DNA of 64,000 bases from Candidatus Kapaibacterium sp. (lineage in GTDB: Bacteria; Bacteroidota; Ignavibacteria; Kapaibacteriales; UBA2268). Position numbers and translations under genes: made by a program. The stretch spans positions 62,001 through 126,000 of the forward strand of contig JAMLHE010000002.1 in NCBI GenBank assembly GCA_023957315.1. Direction: 5' to 3'. The notes below the pieces were generated by a model. That model searched no databases, was not told where the DNA came from, and saw nothing but the letters and a program-made list of their open reading frames with translations. This document shows, one piece after another, positions 56,120 through 64,000 of the stretch (its first letter is position 1; the number at the start of each line of letters is the position of its first letter).

Positions 56120-57929
56120 GAGGCTGTCTCACAAGAGCAGCCTCTTCGACTTCAATAAAAAGAAAAAATGAGATTAATTGTTATAATTAACATTCTAAAT
56201 TTGAAAAATCAATTAGAAATGAGCATTATTCCATTTTTTGGTATGTTTTGATGCTAATTTGAGGCAATTTTGGATGGGAAAGTGAGATATTTTGCTATTT
56301 TAAGCTACAAATTTGCTCAGATTGTGGGCTAGAGCCAATAGTCCAACTTCGATTTCTACTTTTTTCTTTTGCCTCTCAGTAAAAAAATCTTCTAAATTGT
56401 TTGTTGTGTTTGATATTGCCAAAAACCGCTTCCGGTTCAATTGGTCGTCGTTTTCGTTTCTTCGTCCCTTCAGGACTCATCAGTCGGGATTGTTTGCTCT
56501 CTTAGTCGTTTTGCTTCTTTGTTTATTTCATCGCTCGATTGTCAGCGCTCTCGTGGCAAGTGGCTCGCAGCTGGCAACCGACGCAGTTTTTGGCTCTATA
56601 TCGGCTGACTATTTGTTTGTATCCGTTCAAAGTTATTTTTTCTTTTCTCTCCGATATTTTCCATCGCTTGACCCATTGGGCAATAGTAACAGTCTTGTTC
56701 TTCGTTGTAATATAAATTGTCGGACTTGCTGATGTCTTCGCTAATTTGCTTTTCTGCTCTTAAGTGAAAATAGTTGTATTTGATATAGGCTTCGATTTTA
56801 TTGTCTTCTGCATATTTGTAATTCTCATGACCCCCATAACCTGCATCAGCTGTGATTGATTCAGGGTATTCACGATATTGGCGTTTATATGATTCTATAT
56901 GTTCAATAAATGTGGAAGTGTCACCGGCTGTTTGATGAATACTGTAATTGACCACTATTGATTGTTTGTACTTATTTGCCAGTTGTAAGCGGCTTTTAGT
57001 TGTCCGTTCTGCATACTGTCTTTCATTCGCATAAATACTGCATCAGGGTCGGTTTTTGAACAACTGTTGCGACCGTTCATTTGCTTTCGTATGCTTCATA
57101 TTTCCTTAATTGTTCAGACCAAGTTTTCTTCACTTTTGTAAGTTTGGCACGTACATTTTTATCAATCTTTTTTTTTACCAATACTTTATTTATTTCTTCT
57201 ATTGTTTCAGTTATACTCTCGGGATTTATCTCTTCGTAGCTCTGTGGTCGGACGTCTCGCATTTCTTCTGCGCTTTACCTGAAGTGCGTATTTCCACAAC
57301 TCATTGACTTGTTGTAATATTTTTCTTACGTGTTCGGATATTTTTACTCCAGACAAAGCTGTATTTATTTGCGTTTGCTTCTATTTTTGTGCCGTCTGCA
57401 TATAGATCTTTAATATCCAAAATTCCGGCTTTATGAAATAGAGACAATACTACCTTAGTGAAGACTTCTTCAAGCCGCTTGCCAAGCGTTTACTGCGGAA
57501 GCGATTGATTGTATTGTGATCCGGCTTTTGCATACCGCTTAGCCACATATAATGAATATTTTCTTGCACTAAATTTTCTATTCGTCGGCTTGAATAAACA
57601 TTATTCATATAAGCATATACGAGTATTTTCAAAAGCATTCCGGCTGTAGCTGGTCGCGCCACCACCGATGTAATTGTTTTCGATATCGCTTATATCAATT
57701 TCATCAATAATTTTGTTTATTGTCCTAACAGGATGAGTTTCTTTAATCATTTCATCAAGAGATGGAGGTAGCAGAAACGTTTCAGATTGATTATAGTATT
57801 TAAACTTTGGTCTCATTGCATCGCTAACTTATTGTTGATTACAGCTGTTATGACGCTATTTTGCACCTAGTATTTTCTCGTATTTTTCCACAAAAATATA
57901 AAAAATGGCTGCCCTTATGAGACAGCCTC
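56120..57929 (-). mobile_element. IS1182-family insertion sequence, copy 2
   Basis: Inverted repeats GAGGCTGTCTCACAAGAGCA at 56120 and TGCCCTTATGAGACAGCCTC ending at 57929 bound the element. The flanks extend the symmetry: ATCAA before and TTGAT after. It contains one transposase frame on the minus strand with several frameshifts. It is about 140 bp longer than copy 1 and better preserved. It lies within the T9SS sorting domain of the host gene. Confidence 0.88.
56300..57816 (-). pseudogene. IS1182-family transposase, copy 2, frameshifted
   Basis: The N-terminus MRPKFKYYNQSETFLLPPSL, then HPVRTINKIIDEIDISDIEN, and the DUF772-like segment YSSRRIENLVQENIHYMWLS, DHNTINRFRSKRL identify an IS1182/DDE_Tnp_1_6-type enzyme. 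Later fragments give LYADGTKIEANANKY, YPESITADAGYGGHENYKY, YYCPMGQAMENIGEKRKNNF and the C-terminus ALAHNLSKFVA. The pieces lie in different frames. A full enzyme would be about 500 residues. Confidence 0.82.
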
Positions 57930-58105
57930 TTGATGAAACTATTGACATCAAAATCTTCAACACTCTTGGCGAATGTGTGAGTACCACCCCGCACCCTTCG
58001 ACAGGCTCAGGGAGCGATATTTTAAGAATTGATATTTCGCATCTATCTCGTGGTGTGTATTATCTCCGCATCGGCAGCCGGACGCAGATGTTTGTGAAAG
58101 TCTGA

Positions 58106-58364
58106 CAGTTGAAGACTTCGGAAGTCTAATTTTCTAAAGTATATGAATATAATAAGCTTCTTGAAGTTAATTATAAAGACTTCCGAAGTCTAATTCTTTA
58201 TCATCTCAATCACTTAAATCACACAAATCATAGTTCAGACAAGTTCGGATTGGATTCTTCGCTTCGCTAAGAATGACGAATGAGATAGTTCAGACTTTAC
58301 TTCCAACACAAAAAAGCTGTCCCATTTCCGAGACAGCTTTTTGAAAATAATAGCTGAGAGTGTC
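58106..58364. other. intergenic region with paired hairpins and an rplS terminator
   Basis: Two palindromic copies AGACTTCGGAAGTCTAAT (58113-58130) and AGACTTCCGAAGTCTAAT (58175-58192) lie just after the T9SS remnant. A half copy of the GTCATTCTGAG-type repeat (58253-58277) and the rplS terminator follow. I see no gene. Confidence 0.55.
58312..58342 (-). terminator. Rho-independent terminator after rplS
   Basis: On the minus strand AAAAGCTGTC pairs with GACAGCTTTT around TCGGAAATGG. The T-rich side follows the stem. Confidence 0.9.
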
Positions 58365-58745
58365 TTAGCTGAGTTTTTGGCGAATCTTCTTTTCGGACAT
58401 GCCGCGAAGATAGTACAATTTTGCTCTGCGGACACGACCTTTCTTTTCCAATGAAATTGATTGAATCATTGGTGAGTAGAATGGGAAAACTCTTTCGACT
58501 CCGACACCGTTCGAAATCTTTCTGATTGTGAAAGATTTGTTGATGCCGCCACTATGCATTGCGATGACGATTCCTTTAAAGTTCTGGAGACGTTCTTTTT
58601 CGCCTTCGACTACTCTAACCGCAACGGTTATCATGTCGCCTTCGCGAAACTCCGGAAACGCCGCATAGTTGTCGCCGTCTTTAGCTTTTCTGACTGATGT
58701 TGCCCTTTCTTTGGCAACGTCGTTTACATATTCTAATGCATTCAC
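58365..58745 (-). CDS. rplS: 50S ribosomal protein L19
   Basis: The 126-residue protein matches L19 over its whole length: FREGDMITVAVRVVEGEKER, NFKGIVIAMHSGGINKSFTI, GVGVERVFPFYSPMIQSI, RRAKLYYLRG. It sits at the 30S-50S interface. The start has AGGAG upstream. The gene is followed by a strong terminator and is monocistronic here. Confidence 0.96.
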   Translation of the reverse strand: MNALEYVNDVAKERATSVRKAKDGDNYAAFPEFREGDMITVAVRVVEGEKERLQNFKGIVIAMHSGGINKSFTIRKISNGVGVERVFPFYSPMIQSISLEKKGRVRRAKLYYLRGMSEKKIRQKLS

Positions 58746-58779
58746 TTTATTTCTTCTCCTGCAAAAATTTAGAGCAACA

Positions 58780-58787
58780 AATATACG
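58780..58787 (-). promoter_or_regulatory. candidate -7 box for rplS (TATATTTG)
   Basis: The octamer on the minus strand matches TAnnTTTG, 35 bp upstream of the rplS ATG. Confidence 0.45.
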
Positions 58788-59024
58788 AAAAAATTCTAAA
58801 TAAGCATAAAATAATTCAAAAATTTACAAAGAAAAATCGAATTGAAGTTTTTTCACCAATTGAATAATATTGTTCAAATTCTATTTGTGGGGTCAATGAC
58901 GTTTATGTTGCAAAATAATGTTGAACTTTGATTTGGACTGCTTTTGTACTCTCTATCCGGCGCGAGCATATTAATGGCACTATGCTTGTAATCTATACTC
59001 CGATAAATATTACGAGCATAAATT

Positions 59025-59783
59025 TTGAAAAAACTTATTATTATATACGTTCTGATTGTATTGCTTTTCCCGTTTATAGCCGAAGCCCAGCAATCTCAGC
59101 AGCTTCAGTTGCCGAATCTTTCGGTTAATGTGGGCATGGATGACGGCGGAAATGATTTGGTGTTGACGCTCCAAATTCTTGCCGTACTGACAGTTTTGAC
59201 CTTGGCGCCTTCGATTTTGGTGATGATGACTTGTTTCACTCGCATTATTGTAGTGTTCCACTTCCTGAAACAAGCTATGGGTGCACATACTCAACCGCCC
59301 AACCAATTGCTTACCGGATTGGCGCTTTTTCTGACATTTTTTGTGATGCAACCGGTTCTCGACCAATCTAACGAACGCGGGATTCAGCCGTATATGAGAG
59401 ATGAAATCACTCAAGAAGTAGCTGTCGAGAATATTATTCAGCCCTTCCGCGAGTTTATGCTCAAGCATACTCGGGAAGAAGATTTGGCACTCTTTGTCAA
59501 ACTTAGCGGCTCCGAAAAACCTATGGACGAGACTGAACTTACGATTTGGGCGATTATTCCGGCATATACGATTAGCGAACTAAGGGTGGCATTCCAAATC
59601 GGTTTTATGCTTTTTGTGCCATTTTTGGTGCTGGATATGATTATAGCGAGCACTCTGATGTCCCTGGGTATGTTCCTTCTGCCACCGCAACTTATCTCAT
59701 TGCCGATTAAGCTCTTGCTGTTCATTTTGGTGGATGGCTGGAACTTAGTGATTGATTCATTAATGAAAAGTATTTTGAATTAG
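59025..59783 (+). CDS. fliP: flagellar export apparatus protein FliP
   Basis: The 252-residue protein begins at TTG (MKKLIIIYVLIVLLFPFIAEA) with a cleavable signal peptide, as is normal for FliP. Family motifs are LAPSILVMMTCFTRIIVVFH, LTGLALFLTFFVM and FQIGFMLFVPFLVLDMIIAS, then LLPPQLISLPIKLLLFILVDGW. It forms the FliP5Q4R1 export gate in the basal body. It is the first recognised gene of the flagellar operon here; I see no fliO directly upstream. Confidence 0.96.
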   Translation: MKKLIIIYVLIVLLFPFIAEAQQSQQLQLPNLSVNVGMDDGGNDLVLTLQILAVLTVLTLAPSILVMMTCFTRIIVVFHFLKQAMGAHTQPPNQLLTGLALFLTFFVMQPVLDQSNERGIQPYMRDEITQEVAVENIIQPFREFMLKHTREEDLALFVKLSGSEKPMDETELTIWAIIPAYTISELRVAFQIGFMLFVPFLVLDMIIASTLMSLGMFLLPPQLISLPIKLLLFILVDGWNLVIDSLMKSILN

Positions 59784-59791
59784 GAGAATAT

Positions 59792-60055
59792 ATGACTGAG
59801 CAAATGGTAATTCAAATTGTACGAGATGCCTTTTATCATGTATTGCTGATTGTGGGACCCTTGCTATTGGTTTCATTAACGGTAGGTTTGTTTATTGCGA
59901 TTTTGCAAGCGGCTACGACTGTTTCCGAGCAAACGCTGACATTCGTCCCGAAATTGATTGCAGTTTTCGTTGTAATAGTCTTGCTCTTGCCCTTTATGAT
60001 TCAGACGCTGAAGGCATATATGATTGAAATAATGAATCTAATCGCCGGTATGTGA
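59792..60055 (+). CDS. fliQ: flagellar export apparatus protein FliQ
   Basis: The 87-residue protein has two transmembrane helices (LLIVGPLLLVSLTVGLFIAI and PKLIAVFVVIVLLLPFMI) and the FliQ motif ILQAATTVSEQTLTFVPK. It follows fliP by 8 bp with AGGAG upstream of the ATG. It is part of the export gate. Confidence 0.96.
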   Translation: MTEQMVIQIVRDAFYHVLLIVGPLLLVSLTVGLFIAILQAATTVSEQTLTFVPKLIAVFVVIVLLLPFMIQTLKAYMIEIMNLIAGM

Positions 60056-60858
60056 GCGTGATTGATTCCGCCACCTTACACCTACTTACAAGTAAATTTC
60101 TGATAGGGACTTTAATCTTTATCAGGATTTTGGGTGTATTTTCGGCAGCTCCATTTTTCAAAGCAACAGCAATTATTCCCCAAGTGAAAATATTTCTTGC
60201 CGCATTGATTGCGATTGCGGTGACATCGGCATTTTGGGAAGACCAACCTGTGATTGAATTTCACTTGTGGTATGTTACACTATTGGTGATGAAAGAATTT
60301 CTTCTCGGTCTAATTATTGGATTTGCAGCTCATGCAGTATTTTTTGCGGCACGATTTGCAGGTGGTGTGATTGATATTGAAATGGGCTATCAAACTGCCG
60401 TTTTATTTGACCCATCGAATACAACACCAACCTTAGTCGGCGAGTTTAAGGATATGATAGCATTGATGCTGTTTTTAGTGCTGAATGGGCATCATCACAT
60501 TATCGAGGCGGCATATGTAAGTGTCCGAGCGGTACCTTTGACCACATTTGCCATGACCGAAGCTACAGCCGCTTTGCTTACAAAGTATGCAGTTACGGTA
60601 TTTATCCTTGCAATTAAAATTGCCGCACCGATTCTCGTAGCATTATTTTGTACAAATCTTGCTTTGGCACTTTTGGCAAGAATTGCTCCGCAGACGAATA
60701 TTTTCATTCTGAGTTTCCAAGTTAAGGTAGCAGTCGGATTAATAATGTTGTTCATATCGGTACCCATGGTTATTTATATTTTGAAATGGGCATTGGGCTC
60801 GGTGCAACAAATTACATTCGAAATACTGATGAGTATGTATCCCGATAGGGTGATGTAA
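60052..60858 (+). CDS. fliR: flagellar export apparatus protein FliR
   Basis: The 268-residue membrane protein starts with GTG, which overlaps the fliQ stop by 4 bp. FliR motifs include FIRILGVFSAAPFFKATAII, FAARFAGGVIDIEMGYQTAV and NLALALLARIAPQTNIFILS. It is the single-copy plug subunit of the export gate. Confidence 0.96.
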   Translation: MSVIDSATLHLLTSKFLIGTLIFIRILGVFSAAPFFKATAIIPQVKIFLAALIAIAVTSAFWEDQPVIEFHLWYVTLLVMKEFLLGLIIGFAAHAVFFAARFAGGVIDIEMGYQTAVLFDPSNTTPTLVGEFKDMIALMLFLVLNGHHHIIEAAYVSVRAVPLTTFAMTEATAALLTKYAVTVFILAIKIAAPILVALFCTNLALALLARIAPQTNIFILSFQVKVAVGLIMLFISVPMVIYILKWALGSVQQITFEILMSMYPDRVM

Positions 60859-60859
60859 A

Positions 60860-61942
60860 GTGGCTGAAAACAAAGACGGACAAGAGAAGACCGAACTTGC
60901 CACCCCGAAGCGGCTTAAAGAGGGGAGAGACAAAGGGCAAGTATCAAAAAGTATGGACGTTACCACTTCAGCAGTGTTGATGATAGGGGTGATGGGAATA
61001 TTTTTGATGGGCGGCGAATTAATTTCGACCTATCAGCATTTCATGAAAGGGATTTTCCAAAATCTTGGGTCATTGCGAGTCACCGAAGAAGGTTTTCCTG
61101 CTTTTGCAGGTGAAATCATCGGTTTTATGTCCACTCTTTTGCTTCCTATTATGTTTTTGGTCTTTTTCGTGGCATTAGCGGCAGAAATATCCCAAGTTGG
61201 GTTAAAAATAGCCACAAAGAAATTTACCGAAGGATTGAGATTTAAACAAATTTTCAATCCCTTTAGCGGATTGAAACGAATTTTCTTTTCAAAACATTCT
61301 TTGTTTGAATTAGCGAAGGGATTAACCAAGATTTTTGTTCTTGGGTCTGTTGTTGTGACTGTGTTGTGGAACAAAGACGAAGAAATTATCGGGCTTTTGG
61401 AACGCCCCTTTGCAGATGTTGGTATATTGATGGCAGGTTTAGCATTCGAAATTATGTGGAAAGTCGGAGCAGTTTACATTATCATTGCTTTTGCAGATTT
61501 CACTTACCAAAAGTGGAAATTCAAGGAAGATATGAAAATGACCAAGAAGGAAACTAAGGACGAATCTCGCCAAGCAGAAGGCGACCCGATGATTAAATCC
61601 CGAATAAGGCAATTGATGAGGGGACGAGTCAGGAAACTGATGCTCAAAAATGTAAAAACAGCAGATGTAGTAATTACCAACCCGACTCACTTTGCAGTTG
61701 CATTGGCATATGCGCCCGGAGAATCGGGTGCACCGAGAGTAGTGGCGAAAGGCGTGGATTTCATGGCTATGAGCATCAGAACTTTAGCAGAAGACTTTGA
61801 TGTGCCGATTGTCGAAAACCCTCCTTTGGCTCGAACTTTATATTTTTCTACTGAAGTTGATATGGAAATTCCGGAGAATTTGTTCAAAGCAGTTGCGCAA
61901 ATTCTCGCTTATGTTTATACACTAAAAAACAAAAAGCTCTAA
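60860..61942 (+). CDS. flhB: flagellar export switch protein FlhB
   Basis: The 360-residue protein starts with GTG one base after fliR. An N-terminal membrane domain with four helices follows the motif EKTELATPKRLKEGRDKGQV. The cytoplasmic domain contains the autocleavage site NPTH (about residue 273, VVITNPTHFAVAL), so the substrate-specificity switch from hook to filament export should be functional. Confidence 0.96.
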   Translation: MAENKDGQEKTELATPKRLKEGRDKGQVSKSMDVTTSAVLMIGVMGIFLMGGELISTYQHFMKGIFQNLGSLRVTEEGFPAFAGEIIGFMSTLLLPIMFLVFFVALAAEISQVGLKIATKKFTEGLRFKQIFNPFSGLKRIFFSKHSLFELAKGLTKIFVLGSVVVTVLWNKDEEIIGLLERPFADVGILMAGLAFEIMWKVGAVYIIIAFADFTYQKWKFKEDMKMTKKETKDESRQAEGDPMIKSRIRQLMRGRVRKLMLKNVKTADVVITNPTHFAVALAYAPGESGAPRVVAKGVDFMAMSIRTLAEDFDVPIVENPPLARTLYFSTEVDMEIPENLFKAVAQILAYVYTLKNKKL

Positions 61943-61992
61943 ATGGCAAGGCTTTTGTTATTCTTATATTTTTAGGGATATTAAACTGATAT

Positions 61993-64000
61993 ATGGCTAA
62001 AAGCAAACAATTGGGACCGACAAAAAACTCAGGGATGGAAGATTTCACTCGGAATTTTAGTCTGAGGCTATCTAAGAACAATGACGTTTTCTTGGCAGCA
62101 GGAATCATGCTGATAATAGCATTGCTGATAGTTCCCTTGCCAACTTTCATGCTTGATTTGCTTTTGACCGTTAATATTGCAGTAGCCATTTTGATTTTGC
62201 TCGTGTCTCTCTATCTCAAGACTCCACTCGATTTAGCATCATTTCCAACGATTTTGCTTATAACTACATTATTCCGGCTTGGGCTGAACGTTGCTTCTAC
62301 AAGGCTTATACTTGGTCAGGCAGAAGCAGGGCAAATAATCGATGCATTCGGACAATTTGTGATTGGTGGCAATTACGTAGTAGGTATAATTATATTCCTA
62401 ATTTTAGTGCTGATTAACTTTGTTGTAATCATCAAAGGTTCGAGTAGAATTGCAGAGGTTTCGGCAAGATTTACTTTAGATGCTTTGCCGGGCAAGCAAA
62501 TGTCTATAGATGCGGATATGAACGCCGGATATATTGACGAACAAACTGCTCGCAAAAGACGAGAAAGCCTGACCAAAGAGGCTGATTTCTTCGGGGCAAT
62601 GGATGGTGCTGCAAAGTTTATCCGAGGTGATGCAATAGCCGGATTGGTAATCACAGCTATCAATATAATTGGCGGATTTGCTATCGGCGTACTCCAACTC
62701 GGGATGCCAATCGCCGAAGCCGCTGCAATTTATACAATTTTAACAATTGGCGATGGGCTTGTTTCCCAAATTCCGTCATTACTAATTTCCGTTTCAGGTG
62801 GTTTGGTCGTGACGCGTTCAGCATCGTCAGATAATCTGGATATTGAAATCGGGAAACAGTTTGTTGGCAAACCCAAACCCCTATATATTGCTTCAATTGC
62901 CTTGCTGGGTATTGGTATGTTACCGGGATTTCCACTTTTGCCATTTTTGTTATTGTCAGTCATAGCAGCGACGGCTGCTTTTTTACGCACAAAGACTATA
63001 GCACGCGAAGAACAGGCAAAATTAGATGAAGAATTGCAAGAAACCGAACAAATCCGCAAGCCCGAAGACCAACCCGTTGAAGAATTATTGAAGGTGGACC
63101 CTGTGGAGATTGAACTTGGATACAGTTTAATCATGCTGGTGGACGAATCACAAGGTGGCGACTTGTTCAAACGGATTACAAATGTCCGGCGACAACTCGC
63201 TATCGAGCTTGGGATAATTTTGCCACCTGTCAGGGTGCGAGATAATTTGCAGTTAGAGCCTGAAGAGTATGTAGTCAAAATCCGAGGGAATGAAAACGCC
63301 CGAAATATGCTTTATCCGCAAATGTTGTTGGCGATGAATCCGGGTACTGCCGAAGGCAATTTGAAAGGAATTCAAGTAACCGAACCCGTGTTTGGATTGC
63401 CGGCTACATGGATAAGTTATAATGACCGCGAAAATGCTGAATTGATGGGCTTCACAGTAGTGGAAGCTGCAACAGTTCTGACTACACATCTGACTGAATT
63501 GCTTCGCCGTAATGCCGATAAATTAATCACGCGCCAAGATATAAAGCATCTTTTGGAAAATCTGAAAGAAGATTATCCGGCATTAATCGAGGAAATATCT
63601 CCCGATACTTTGCCTGTTTCAACGATACAAAAAATCGTTCAAAAATTACTCTCCGAAGGCATCCCGATTCGTGATTTGGCAATTATAAGCGAATCTTTGC
63701 TCGAATATTACAAAGTTACGAAAAACGCGGACGTGTTGACTGAATATGTGCGTCATAGTTTGTCCGAAACGATTAAGAAATTATATCAAGACCAAAATGG
63801 TGTGATTCATGCCATTGCATTAGACCACGAAGTTGAAGAAGTTATGACGAATGCTTTGCAATCAAATAATCAAAATTCGCTTGTGCCATCTCTCGGATTA
63901 TCGCCCGAAATACTAAATGTCATCAACCAAAGTATTTCCGAAGCAATTGATGAAGTCACCATCGCAGGGTATATGCCTGTAGTTATTTGCTCTGCTCAAG
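61993..64000 (+). CDS. flhA: flagellar export protein FlhA, 3' end outside window
   Basis: From ATG 61993 (MAKSKQLGPTKNSGMEDF) 669 codons are visible and the frame is open at the right edge; about 20-40 residues are probably missing. Seven or eight membrane helices include TTLFRLGLNVASTRLILG. The conserved FHIPEP-region cytoplasmic loop reads RFTLDALPGKQMSIDADMNA, GYIDEQTARKRR. The C-terminal export-platform domain follows (GYSLIMLVDESQGGDLFKRI). It forms the nonameric docking ring for export substrates. Confidence 0.96.
   Translation, partial: MAKSKQLGPTKNSGMEDFTRNFSLRLSKNNDVFLAAGIMLIIALLIVPLPTFMLDLLLTVNIAVAILILLVSLYLKTPLDLASFPTILLITTLFRLGLNVASTRLILGQAEAGQIIDAFGQFVIGGNYVVGIIIFLILVLINFVVIIKGSSRIAEVSARFTLDALPGKQMSIDADMNAGYIDEQTARKRRESLTKEADFFGAMDGAAKFIRGDAIAGLVITAINIIGGFAIGVLQLGMPIAEAAAIYTILTIGDGLVSQIPSLLISVSGGLVVTRSASSDNLDIEIGKQFVGKPKPLYIASIALLGIGMLPGFPLLPFLLLSVIAATAAFLRTKTIAREEQAKLDEELQETEQIRKPEDQPVEELLKVDPVEIELGYSLIMLVDESQGGDLFKRITNVRRQLAIELGIILPPVRVRDNLQLEPEEYVVKIRGNENARNMLYPQMLLAMNPGTAEGNLKGIQVTEPVFGLPATWISYNDRENAELMGFTVVEAATVLTTHLTELLRRNADKLITRQDIKHLLENLKEDYPALIEEISPDTLPVSTIQKIVQKLLSEGIPIRDLAIISESLLEYYKVTKNADVLTEYVRHSLSETIKKLYQDQNGVIHAIALDHEVEEVMTNALQSNNQNSLVPSLGLSPEILNVINQSISEAIDEVTIAGYMPVVICSAQ

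Larger units (their letters stand above)
54439..58105 (+). pseudogene. T9SS-secreted Ycf48-like protein gene, frameshifted and interrupted by IS1182 copy 2
   Basis: Three pieces belong together. 54439-55104: signal peptide (MKALIPILLMFVALEGYSQ) and BNR/Ycf48-like repeats (IYKSNDKGENFESLKL). 55116-56171: more repeats (AIYKSTDGGITWRRML, YTHDGGESWTYESKL), a carboxypeptidase-regulatory-like domain (YSISGRVWEGDKGQAGVAIQ, DGYYRFGNLQGSYQVRAL) and the start of a sorting domain (LILHPNPASEYIEINAAIK). 57930-58105: the rest of that T9SS domain (LDETIDIKIFNTLGECVS, LSRGVYYLRIGSRTQMFVKV). A frameshift near 55085 joins the first two. The IS at 56120-57929 splits the sorting domain, so a secreted product is unlikely. 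Confidence 0.85.

Noticed and set aside
1..64000. CRISPR array
   Set aside because: No series of regularly spaced short direct repeats was seen; the only tandem repeat found is the in-frame coiled-coil block.

Overview
The window looks like a chromosomal segment of an AT-rich, Gram-negative bacterium of the Bacteroidota/Chlorobi (FCB) group. Several encoded proteins carry type IX secretion (T9SS) C-terminal sorting domains, and several starts have TAnnTTTG -7 boxes upstream. The same chromosome carries a flagellar export-apparatus operon. T9SS plus flagella points to an Ignavibacteria or Kapabacteria-like lineage rather than a typical Bacteroidetes; this is inference, since no 16S rRNA is present.

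Layout. 1-5.9 kb: two sensor kinases, one running off the left edge and one giant PAS/GAF hybrid kinase. 6.2-7.6 kb: an SLC6-type sodium symporter. 7.65-11.6 kb: an accessory island that I read as two integron gene cassettes with two attC-like sites, but no integrase in the window. The cassettes encode a secreted HEXXH protein, a DUF6958-like protein and a T9SS beta-helix protein. The island sits at the 3' end of a Na/Pi cotransporter gene, whose last ~200 bp are duplicated on the far side. 13.3-16.2 kb: a PepSY-type membrane protein, a frameshifted DegT aminotransferase and a D-serine-dehydratase-like enzyme. 16.2-23.2 kb: a tight five-gene envelope operon (TPR, outer-membrane barrel, SPOR, TonB, 58-aa membrane peptide). 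24.0-33.1 kb: a giant T9SS adhesin-like gene with an ice-binding-type (DUF3494) domain, split by an in-frame TGA, and a smaller Fn3 protein. 33.5-36.9 kb: housekeeping genes (rplY, prs, tRNA-Gln, coaE) and a DUF4412 protein. 37-46 kb: a RecQ C-terminal remnant, an M1 peptidase, an ImmA/IrrE-DUF4411 pair, an inactive-looking M16 protein, a Nudix hydrolase, an alkyltransferase-like protein and an alpha-oxoamine synthase.

46-58.1 kb is a degraded accessory region. It holds two frameshifted IS1182-family copies, a broken EVE-McrB/McrC restriction locus, a 1.6-kb purine-rich stretch without ORFs into which two truncated genes converge, a HicAB pair, REP-like repeats, and a T9SS gene interrupted by an IS. 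Many differences between the two IS copies are small indels, so part of the damage may be consensus error rather than biology.

58.3-64 kb returns to core genes: rplS, then fliP-fliQ-fliR-flhB-flhA, with flhA running off the right edge.
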